In this document: positions 1 to 4,257 of the stretch, one piece after another | Layout: each line of letters starts with the position of its first letter | Numbering within the stretch: the first letter of the stretch is position 1 | Assembly (NCBI GenBank): GCA_016793415.1 | Contig: JAEUMC010000164.1 | Location: 1 to 5,519, forward strand | Direction of reading: 5' to 3' | Origin: Devosia sp. | GTDB taxonomy: Bacteria > Pseudomonadota > Alphaproteobacteria > Rhizobiales > Devosiaceae | Length of the DNA: 5,519 nt | Position numbers and translations under genes: made by a program | The notes under the pieces: model-generated | Told to the model about the DNA's origin: nothing | The model's input: only the letters and a program-made list of their open reading frames with translations | Databases searched by the model: none

Positions 1-1
1 C

Positions 2-70
2 GCGGCGCGGTTGAGCCGCAACGCCGCCGAGGTGGCGTTTCTGCGCAGCCGCGCCGCGGCGTGCAACTGA
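2..70 (+). CDS. C-terminal end of an upstream gene, possibly an ECF sigma factor
   Basis: Only the last 22 codons and a TGA stop are in the window; the reading frame is open to the left edge. The readable tail contains SRNAAEVAFLRSR followed by a short Ala-rich end. The pattern N-A-A-E-x-x-F-L-x-x-R resembles the extreme C-terminus of the large ECF sigma factors that carry an extra C-terminal domain and are often found beside YCII/DGPF-type proteins. In those proteins the tail usually reads like NAAERxFLxRR. This is recognition of a short motif, not a domain match, so the identity is tentative; any protein ending in an amphipathic helix could look like this. A small protein gene on the same strand begins 61 bases downstream, which fits the habit of such sigma factors of sitting next to small ferredoxin-fold proteins. 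Confidence 0.4.
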   Translation, partial: AARLSRNAAEVAFLRSRAAACN

Positions 71-80
71 CCGCTTGCCA

Positions 81-96
81 CCCGGCGCCGGCCGGG
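81..96 (+). terminator. Possible weak terminator hairpin after the upstream gene
   Basis: CCCGGC at 81-86 and GCCGGG at 91-96 form a six-pair GC stem with a four-base loop, 11 bases after the stop codon of the partial upstream gene. There is no run of T after it, so it is a poor intrinsic terminator. It may instead be a chance GC palindrome or a pause site between two co-transcribed genes. Confidence 0.2.
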
Positions 97-131
97 GGCC
101 TGGTTCGTGCAACACAGGGAAGGAAATCATC

Positions 132-482
132 ATGGACGAAATCAAGGGCATTGCCCGCGCGGTCATCCGGCCCGGCCGGCTCGAGGCTTACAAGGCGCTG
201 TGCGAGGAGGCGATGGAGATCGTCAGGACCAAGGATACCGGCACGCTGCAATATGAAATCTTCTTCAACGACGATGAGAGCGAGGCGATCGTCTATGAGC
301 GCTATCGCGATATCGATGCAGCGCTCGAGCACTTCGCCAATATCGGTCACCTGATGGCGCCGCTGCTGGAGACAGCCGAGGTGAGCGGCGAATTGCTGGC
401 CAGGTATAGCGAGAAGATGATGCTGGGGGGCGGCGGGCCCAAGCTCTACCAGCCGTGGCGGGTGTTCCAGAACCTCAAATAG
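132..482 (+). CDS. Antibiotic biosynthesis monooxygenase (ABM) domain protein, 116 aa
   Basis: A small, single-domain protein that looks like the ABM family (dimeric ferredoxin-like alpha/beta barrel), whose members include quinol monooxygenases and related cofactor-free or haem-degrading enzymes. What supports this is the order of elements: a first strand with GIARAVIRPGR (residues 6-16), a helix, LQYEIFFNDDE (39-49) as second strand, then the hallmark IVYERYRDIDAALEHF (53-68), with the conserved E-x-Y and a His in the helix. The usual family length is about 95-110 residues, so it is complete; a Gly-rich turn (99-102) precedes a C-terminal PWRVFQNLK. I chose the ATG at 132 because AAGGA at 120-124 sits seven bases upstream; an in-frame ATG at 75 would add 19 residues unlike the family and has no ribosome-binding site. 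The substrate cannot be told. It may be co-transcribed with the sigma-like gene upstream. It ends 17 bases from the convergent DUF599 gene. Confidence 0.8.
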   Translation: MDEIKGIARAVIRPGRLEAYKALCEEAMEIVRTKDTGTLQYEIFFNDDESEAIVYERYRDIDAALEHFANIGHLMAPLLETAEVSGELLARYSEKMMLGGGGPKLYQPWRVFQNLK

Positions 483-499
483 CGGCCGCTGCCGGCGCC

Positions 500-1186
500 T
501 CAGGGATGTTCCTGCTCGCGCCGGCTGGCCAGCACGGCAATCGACGCCGCCACACGGTGGGCGGTGGAGAAGAACTCGCGGTGCACCATGAACGCCACCG
601 TCACCAGCGTTGCCGCCACCGCCAGCCATTCGTTGGCGAACCAGGCGACCATCGGTACGGCGAAGTAATAGGCGCGGATGCCGTTGTTGAAGTTCTTGGC
701 AGCGAGCGTGTTGAGCCGGGCGATGCCGTCGATCTCGTCGCGCGCGACATGCTCGGAATGCTCGATGGCGCCGAGCAGGATGCAGAAATGGTTGAACTGG
801 CGCAGCGCCAGGGTGAACGAGAAGAAGCTCAGAACGAAGATGGCGAGCGTCGCGAACAGGTGGATCTGCACGTCCTGGGCACTGTAGGTCGCCTTCAACC
901 CCACCGTGGTCAGCGTATCGGTCAGCGCCGTGAGGTTGCCGAAGGCGGTGAACACCGCCAGCACCAGCAGTACCGAGGTCGAGGCGAGAAAGCTCACCGA
1001 GCCCATCAGGTTGCCGGCGAGGATGGCATCGAGCGGGGTGTCGCGCTTGACCGCATTGGCGACCCAGCGGCGGCGCTGCATCGACATGATCACCGACAAT
1101 GAGGGCCGCTTTCGCTCCAGCAGCGGTACGCCATAGTTGTAGGCGAACCAGCAGATGAGCGGGAAAAGTGTCGCGAACAGCGTCAT
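500..1186 (-). CDS. DUF599 family integral membrane protein, 228 aa
   Basis: An inner-membrane protein of the DUF599 family, whose function is unknown. Four hydrophobic stretches are visible: residues about 3-23, 57-83, 107-137 and 172-202. Family-like motifs are the YNYGVPLLERKRPSL segment after the first membrane span, the RRRWV...PLDAILAGNLMGSVSFLASTS block (38-71), and NTLAAKNFNNGIRAYYFAVP (159-178), where DUF599 proteins typically read FN-x-G-x-RAYYF. Length is normal for the family. The ATG at 1186 is the only sensible start: upstream in frame there is no ATG, GTG or TTG before the ribosome-binding region, although the Shine-Dalgarno match itself is weak. The gene lies 62 bases downstream of a small minus-strand gene and could be transcribed with it. 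It converges on the ABM gene with a 17-base gap and no clear terminator between them. Confidence 0.85.
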   Translation of the reverse strand: MTLFATLFPLICWFAYNYGVPLLERKRPSLSVIMSMQRRRWVANAVKRDTPLDAILAGNLMGSVSFLASTSVLLVLAVFTAFGNLTALTDTLTTVGLKATYSAQDVQIHLFATLAIFVLSFFSFTLALRQFNHFCILLGAIEHSEHVARDEIDGIARLNTLAAKNFNNGIRAYYFAVPMVAWFANEWLAVAATLVTVAFMVHREFFSTAHRVAASIAVLASRREQEHP

Positions 1187-1248
1187 GGCGCCCGGAGCCC
1201 TGGGGAATCGGTGCTCCTTTATAGCGCCGTGACGCCGCTACGCACGCT

Positions 1249-1461
1249 TCAGATGAAGGGCGGCGCCAGGAGGTTGACGAAGCGCATGCCTTCGGCCGGG
1301 TCGCACGGCTCCTCGGCCGGCGCCGGCCATTTGCCATCGAGCACGGCAGCATCGCGCTCGGTGCGGGTCAGGCGAAACTCAGGGCCGAAGAACGGCTTCT
1401 GCCGGTCGTCTCCCGGCGGCAGGTCGTCGCGCGGGGTCAGAATGCCAATAAAGTGCAACAC
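1249..1461 (-). CDS. Small uncharacterised protein, 70 aa, GTG start
   Basis: I do not recognise a named family. The protein begins LHFIGILTPRDDLPPGDDR after the initiator, then has a KPFFGPEFRLTRTERDAAVLDGKW centre and ends GMRFVNLLAPPFI. It is acidic and proline-rich, has no signal peptide or membrane span, and its only cysteine is in the EEPCDPAEG segment. It reads like a real protein: good amino-acid balance, structured alternation, and a strong ribosome-binding site. GAGGAG (plus-strand 1469-1474) stands seven bases before the GTG at 1461, which decides the start. A longer in-frame ATG version from 1494 would place the Shine-Dalgarno sequence inside the coding region. A nine-pair hairpin lies just upstream of the ribosome-binding site. 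The DUF599 gene follows 62 bases downstream on the same strand, so the two may share a transcript. Function unknown. Confidence 0.65.
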   Translation of the reverse strand: MLHFIGILTPRDDLPPGDDRQKPFFGPEFRLTRTERDAAVLDGKWPAPAEEPCDPAEGMRFVNLLAPPFI

Positions 1462-1468
1462 AGCATAA

Positions 1469-1474
1469 CTCCTC
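1469..1474 (-). promoter_or_regulatory. Strong ribosome-binding site fixing the GTG start at 1461
   Basis: On the minus strand GAGGAG is followed by seven bases (TTATGCT) and then GTG. The ATG inside the spacer opens a different frame that reads as low-quality sequence. This site is the main reason to prefer the 70-residue version of the small protein. Confidence 0.7.
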
Positions 1475-1482
1475 GGTTTGGT

Positions 1483-1518
1483 CGGCCCCGCCACCTACAG
1501 GGGGAAGCAGCGGGGCCG
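1483..1518 (-). other. Hairpin in the leader of the small protein gene
   Basis: CGGCCCCGC at 1483-1491 pairs perfectly with GCGGGGCCG at 1510-1518 (nine GC-rich pairs, 18-base loop). On the minus-strand transcript it would end nine bases before the ribosome-binding site of the 70-residue gene. There is no T-run after it, so it is not an intrinsic terminator. It could influence translation or mRNA stability, or be a chance result of high GC content. No riboswitch class is recognised. Confidence 0.4.
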
Positions 1519-1577
1519 CGTTGCCGTCGGGGAAAGGAGGAGGGAACCCCGGCGTATGCGAAGACAATGACAAACCC

Positions 1578-1607
1578 TATCGGATTGGTCGAGAATTCAG
1601 ATGCCAA
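1578..1607 (-). promoter_or_regulatory. Weak candidate promoter for the small protein gene
   Basis: On the minus strand TTGGCA (1602-1607) is followed at 17-18 bases by TCCGAT/CCGATA (1578-1584). The -35 part is reasonable and the -10 part poor. If real it gives a leader of about 110 bases containing the hairpin at 1483-1518. It is the best candidate I can see in this stretch, but it is not strong. Confidence 0.25.
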
Positions 1608-1672
1608 ATCGCGGCGAGGAGGCGGAAGCGATTTGCGTTGGCGCGCGGCAGGGTGAAAAATCGGGACCGCGC

Positions 1673-1806
1673 GGCTGGTGGGTGCGGACCCCCACCCCTG
1701 TCCCCCCCCCCGCAAGGGGGAGGGAGACCCTCACACCAGCATCTCAGTCTGCGTCTCCCTCCCCCTTGCGGGGAGGGATCAAGGGTGGGGGGCAGCCCGC
1801 ACCGGC
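1673..1806. repeat. Long imperfect palindromic repeat element (REP/MITE-like hairpin)
   Basis: The core is a perfect 21-base inverted repeat: 1708-1728 pairs with 1753-1773 around a 24-base loop. Outside it the pairing continues imperfectly. ACCCCCACCCCTGTCCC on the left (from about 1689) matches AGGGATCAAGGGTGGGGG on the right (1774-1791), and GGCTGGTGGGTGCGG (1674-1688) roughly matches the complement of the CAGCCCGCACCGGCC segment (1793-1806). The whole could fold into one hairpin of about 130 bases. Its core wording (CCCTCCCCCTTGCGGGGAGGG) is typical of dispersed intergenic palindromes in alphaproteobacterial genomes. It starts within about 20 bases of the aldo/keto reductase stop codon, so it probably also forms the 3' end structure of that mRNA. 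A run of ten C (1702-1711) is prone to slippage. No transposase or coding capacity is present. Confidence 0.75.
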
Positions 1807-1822
1807 CTTGCTTGTTTGCCGC

Positions 1823-2860
1823 TTACAGCGTCCGCGCGTAGCGCATGAAGATCTGCTGGATCTCGCCAAGCACCGCCTCGGACAACTCCACATCGGCGGC
1901 GGCGATGTTGGTCCTCAGCTGCTCCATGGTGGTCGCACCGATGATCACCGAGGTCATGAACGGCTTGGTGAGGCAGAAGGCGATGGCCATCTGGCAAACG
2001 TCGAGCCCGTGTTTTTCGGCCAGAGCAAGGTAGGCGCGGATCGCCGGCTCGGTGTACTGGTTGTTCCGATAGGCGGAGCCGGCCACGGCGCCGCGCGTCC
2101 CCTCCGGCAGCACGCCGCCCAGGTACTTGCCGGAGATGGCGCCCGCCGCCAGCGGCGAATAGGCGAGCAGCCCGACATCCTCGTGGAAGGCCAGTTCGGC
2201 GAGGTCCATGTCGTAGTAGCGGCGGAGGAAATTGTACTCGTTCTGGATGGTCTGCACCCGCGGCAGACCGAGCTCCATCGACAGCTTCAAATACTGCATG
2301 GTGCCCCAGGCGCTCTCATTGGAGAGGCCGAAATGGCGGATCTTGCCCTCGCGCACCAGTTCGCCCATCACCTGCAGCACCTCGAGCATGTTGGGCAGCA
2401 CGCTCTCTTTATCCTGCAGATACGGGTTGTAATCCCACGAGCCCTCGAAGTGGTAATGGCCGCGGCGCGGCCAGTGGATCTGGTAGAGGTCGATGCGGTC
2501 GGTCTGCAGGCGCCTGAGGCTGCCCTCGACTGCCTCGCGGACGCTCGGCCCATCGATGCCGCGGCCGCCGCGCACCCAGGGCCGGCCGCCGCCGGCGACC
2601 TTGGATGCCAACACAATGTCGTTACGCTTGCCGGTCTTCTTGAACCAGGTGCCGATGATTTCCTCGGTCTTGCCATAGGTCGAGGCGTCGGGCGGCACGG
2701 CGTACATCTCGGCCGTGTCGAAGAAGTTGATCCCCTCGGCGACGGCATAGTCCATCTGCTGATGGCCCTCGGCCTCGCTGTTCTGCTTGCCCCAGGTCAT
2801 GGTGCCCAGGCAGATCTCGGACACCGAGATATCGGTGCGGCCAAGCGTCTTCATCTTCAT
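1823..2860 (-). CDS. NADP(H)-dependent aldo/keto reductase, Tas-like, 345 aa
   Basis: A cytosolic (beta/alpha)8-barrel oxidoreductase that reduces carbonyl substrates with NADPH; the physiological substrate cannot be read from sequence. It resembles E. coli Tas over its full length: LGTMTWGKQNSEAEGHQQMDYAV (18-40), GINFFDTAEMYAVPP (43-57), LRRLQTDRIDLYQIHWP (115-131), GKIRHFGLSNESAWGTMQYL (172-191) and IQNEYNFLRR (205-214) all have close Tas counterparts. The catalytic tetrad is intact: Asp48, Tyr53, Lys87 and His129. The cofactor-binding segment IIGATTMEQLRTNI is at 306-319. Length is normal for the group. The ATG at 2860 is chosen because AAGGGG lies seven bases upstream; a second ATG two codons later is possible. 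A weak promoter (minus strand TTGTCT at 2908-2913, 16-base spacer, ATACGG at 2886-2891) lies in the 133-base divergent gap shared with the secreted-protein gene. The mRNA would end in the long hairpin repeat. Orthology to tas is likely but not proven, so no symbol is given. Confidence 0.92.
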   Translation of the reverse strand: MKMKTLGRTDISVSEICLGTMTWGKQNSEAEGHQQMDYAVAEGINFFDTAEMYAVPPDASTYGKTEEIIGTWFKKTGKRNDIVLASKVAGGGRPWVRGGRGIDGPSVREAVEGSLRRLQTDRIDLYQIHWPRRGHYHFEGSWDYNPYLQDKESVLPNMLEVLQVMGELVREGKIRHFGLSNESAWGTMQYLKLSMELGLPRVQTIQNEYNFLRRYYDMDLAELAFHEDVGLLAYSPLAAGAISGKYLGGVLPEGTRGAVAGSAYRNNQYTEPAIRAYLALAEKHGLDVCQMAIAFCLTKPFMTSVIIGATTMEQLRTNIAAADVELSEAVLGEIQQIFMRYARTL

Positions 2861-2980
2861 CGGAATGCCCCTTCAGTTCGGCGCGCACCGTATGGGGCAC
2901 GGCTGGGCCAGACAATCCCCCGAAGGTCGGCACGAGGTTGCACCCCGCCGCCGGATCGGAGAGATTGCGCGCGACATTTC

Positions 2981-2985
2981 AAGGA
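2981..2985 (+). promoter_or_regulatory. Ribosome-binding site supporting a TTG start
   Basis: AAGGA lies eight bases before the TTG at 2994. Together with the signal peptide that begins directly at this TTG, it argues for the rare start codon over the distant in-frame ATGs. Confidence 0.6.
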
Positions 2986-2993
2986 TATCGCCC

Positions 2994-3791
2994 TTGCGCA
3001 AATCTCTGCTGCCGCTCGCTGCTTTCGCTCTCGCCGTCGTCACGCTGCTGGCCGGGCCCGCCGCGGCGCAGGAGGAGGCCGACCTGGGACGGATCGGCCA
3101 GATGGACCTCAAGGAGCTGGCGACGCTGGTCGGCGCAGTGACCAAGTCGGTGGGGCAGGACACGTTGAAGCTGCAACCGGCGGCGCAGCGCAGCGACTGC
3201 GCCGAGCTGACGCGCGCCTCCAACTCGTTTGCGCTCGGCTATCGGCTGCTCGCCGAGGCCAGGGGATCGCTCGAGGGCAAGCCGACGAAAGACGTGGCGG
3301 CGCTGCAGACGCATATCGTGCAGTCGCGGGTCATCACCTTCGCGGCGCGGGTGCGGGCCGAGGAATGGCTCAGCCGGCTCTGCGCCAGTTTCGTCACGCC
3401 GGCCGACAAGGCAGGCGAGCCGCGTTACGCCAAGCCGATCAAGCTCCAGACGGCAGAGTTCACCCAGGCGGTGATCGAGGCGCGGCAGGCGGCCGACGCC
3501 AACCTCACGCTGGCGGTGGCGGCAGGGATCGGCAAGAAGTGCCCGCAGGTGATCTCGGCGATGCAGTCGATCCAGCTGTTCGTGCCCTACCTGGAAAAGC
3601 TCTCCAAGGATGTGGCCAAGCGCCCGGAGGCGCTCGGCCCGCGGGCCAGCCGCCGTGGGCTGGAAGTGGCGCGGGGTCAGCTGATCAATGCCGGCAACAA
3701 GCTCTATCGCGAGTTTGGCGTCGGGTGCCGCGCCGAGTCACCGGCCGAAGCGGAAGCGCCGGCCGAAGGTGCGCCGCCGGCTTCGCAGTAG
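2994..3791 (+). CDS. Secreted/periplasmic protein of unknown function, four cysteines, 265 aa
   Basis: I do not recognise the family. A clear Sec signal peptide opens the protein: RK at residues 2-3, a hydrophobic core (5-21), and GPAAA before a probable cleavage at 25/26, giving mature QEEADLG. The mature part is mostly predicted helix, rich in Ala, Leu, Lys and Glu, with exactly four cysteines (69, 130, 183, 245) that could form two disulfides in the periplasm. It ends in a flexible Ala/Glu/Pro tail (RAESPAEAEAPAEGAPPASQ). The start is TTG at 2994: AAGGA at 2981-2985 is eight bases upstream and the signal peptide begins exactly there. In-frame ATGs at 2787 or 2892 would put 35 to 69 extra residues before it, the first inside the divergent reductase gene. 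No lipobox, enzyme motif or membrane anchor is seen. It is transcribed alone, divergent from the aldo/keto reductase; the next gene is an independently promoted tRNA. Confidence 0.8.
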   Translation: MRKSLLPLAAFALAVVTLLAGPAAAQEEADLGRIGQMDLKELATLVGAVTKSVGQDTLKLQPAAQRSDCAELTRASNSFALGYRLLAEARGSLEGKPTKDVAALQTHIVQSRVITFAARVRAEEWLSRLCASFVTPADKAGEPRYAKPIKLQTAEFTQAVIEARQAADANLTLAVAAGIGKKCPQVISAMQSIQLFVPYLEKLSKDVAKRPEALGPRASRRGLEVARGQLINAGNKLYREFGVGCRAESPAEAEAPAEGAPPASQ

Positions 3792-3810
3792 GGGTTTTGC
3801 GCGGCAGGTC

Positions 3811-3837
3811 AAAAAACTGTCACGCGATGCGTTTTTT
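3811..3837 (+). terminator. Possible weak terminator after the secreted-protein gene
   Basis: AAAAAAC at 3811-3817 can pair with GTTTTTT at 3831-3837, and a short ACGC-GAT-GCGT hairpin lies inside (3822-3832) directly followed by T residues. The stem is short, so this is a weak intrinsic terminator at best, but it is the only candidate between the stop codon at 3791 and the tRNA promoter. Confidence 0.35.
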
Positions 3838-3839
3838 GC

Positions 3840-3868
3840 CTTGAGGTAGCCCGGATCACCCCCTATAT
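3840..3868 (+). promoter_or_regulatory. Promoter of the initiator tRNA gene
   Basis: CTTGAG (3840-3845), a 17-base spacer, then CTATAT (3863-3868). This differs at one base from the housekeeping promoter pattern described for Sinorhizobium and relatives (CTTGAC-N17-CTATAT). Transcription should start near 3875, giving a leader of about 58 bases before the mature tRNA. Confidence 0.75.
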
Positions 3869-3910
3869 ACGCGCTGCGTCGGCGGCGATGGCCGCAGCAA
3901 AAAAGACGCA

Positions 3911-3924
3911 AAAGCCAAGGCTTT
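3911..3924 (+). other. Small hairpin in the pre-tRNA leader
   Basis: AAAGCC and GGCTTT flank two bases, forming a 14-base palindrome that ends nine bases before the tRNA 5' end. A second six-pair stem (GCTGCG 3873-3878 with CGCAGC 3893-3898) lies further upstream, overlapping the expected transcription start. Either could shape processing of the 5' leader, but neither has a known identity. Confidence 0.35.
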
Positions 3925-3933
3925 GATATCTGA

Positions 3934-4010
<77 letters not shown>

Positions 4011-4023
4011 AAGCTTGGATTGC

Positions 4024-4054
4024 AAGAGCCCCGCGAAAGCGGGGCTTTTCGCAT
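4024..4054 (+). terminator. Intrinsic terminator of the tRNA-fMet gene
   Basis: AGCCCCGC (4027-4034) and GCGGGGCT (4039-4046) form an eight-pair stem closed by a GAAA tetraloop, followed by TTTTCGCATTTT with the T-run overlapping the stem end. It begins 14-17 bases after the encoded CCA. Confidence 0.9.
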
Positions 4055-4200
4055 TTTGGTTCGCTGCGGCAGACGTGGGCCGCGACCAGAATCACACGAG
4101 AGCAGCAACCGGCGGGTCCAAGGTTGAAGGGGATATTCCGCCAGCCGCTACTCTCTATGGGATCAACGTCCGGATGGCGCAGGGGTTCCTTGGGCGACGA

Positions 4201-4232
4201 GAAGCTCCGCGACCTCGAGGTCGCGGGGCTTC
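4201..4232. terminator. 32-base near-perfect palindrome beyond the kinase gene, likely its terminator hairpin
   Basis: The centre 4207-4226 is a perfect 20-base palindrome. With flanking GAAGC/GCTTC it extends to 4201-4232, a 16-pair stem with a single mismatch at 4206/4227. It starts 25 bases after the kinase stop codon, a typical terminator position. However, the minus-strand sequence after it (TCGTCGCCC) has no T-run, so termination there would be atypical or Rho-assisted. A DNA palindrome this good could also be a protein-binding site or a short repeat element. The other sequence in the 200-base gap between the tRNA terminator and the kinase shows nothing I can name. Confidence 0.5.
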
Positions 4233-4257
4233 GGCGCTGCGATCGCGGGCGGGGCGG

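Larger units (their letters stand above)
1462..1822. other. 361-base intergenic region
   Basis: No convincing gene lies here on either strand. The stretch holds, from the left, the ribosome-binding site and leader hairpin of the small minus-strand gene, a weak promoter candidate around 1578-1607, about 65 bases in which I see nothing, and then the long C/G-rich hairpin repeat that ends just before the aldo/keto reductase stop codon. Open frames through it on the plus strand translate to Pro/Gly/Arg-rich repeat sequence and are artefacts of the repeat. Confidence 0.6.

Noticed and set aside
75..131. Longer N-terminus for the ABM protein from the ATG at 75
   Set aside because: The extra 19 residues contain the ribosome-binding site of the better start at 132 and do not resemble the family.
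61..354. Plus-strand open frame overlapping the ABM gene
   Set aside because: Ser/Arg/Thr-rich frame shadow of the ABM coding sequence, with no ribosome-binding site.
455..1102. A 215-codon plus-strand open frame opposite DUF599
   Set aside because: Rich in His, Arg, Gly and Glu without hydrophobic core; it is the antisense of a well-supported DUF599 membrane protein.
1195..1217. GGAGC...GCTCC followed by TTT as a plus-strand terminator
   Set aside because: Only five pairs with a long loop, and no plus-strand gene ends there; it lies between two minus-strand genes.
1462..1494. Longer N-terminus for the 70-residue protein from the ATG at 1494
   Set aside because: The strong Shine-Dalgarno sequence at 1469-1474 would lie inside the coding region, and the start would fall in the leader hairpin.
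1521..1841. Plus-strand open frame through the intergenic repeat
   Set aside because: Translates the palindromic element into Pro/Gly/Arg-rich sequence, a known artefact of such repeats in alphaproteobacteria.
1601..3844. A 747-codon plus-strand open frame
   Set aside because: It runs antisense through the aldo/keto reductase and then out of frame through the secreted-protein gene, and starts inside the palindromic repeat. Its composition (Arg/Ala/Gly/His-rich) is that of a high-GC shadow frame, while the genes it overlaps have clear family motifs or a signal peptide.
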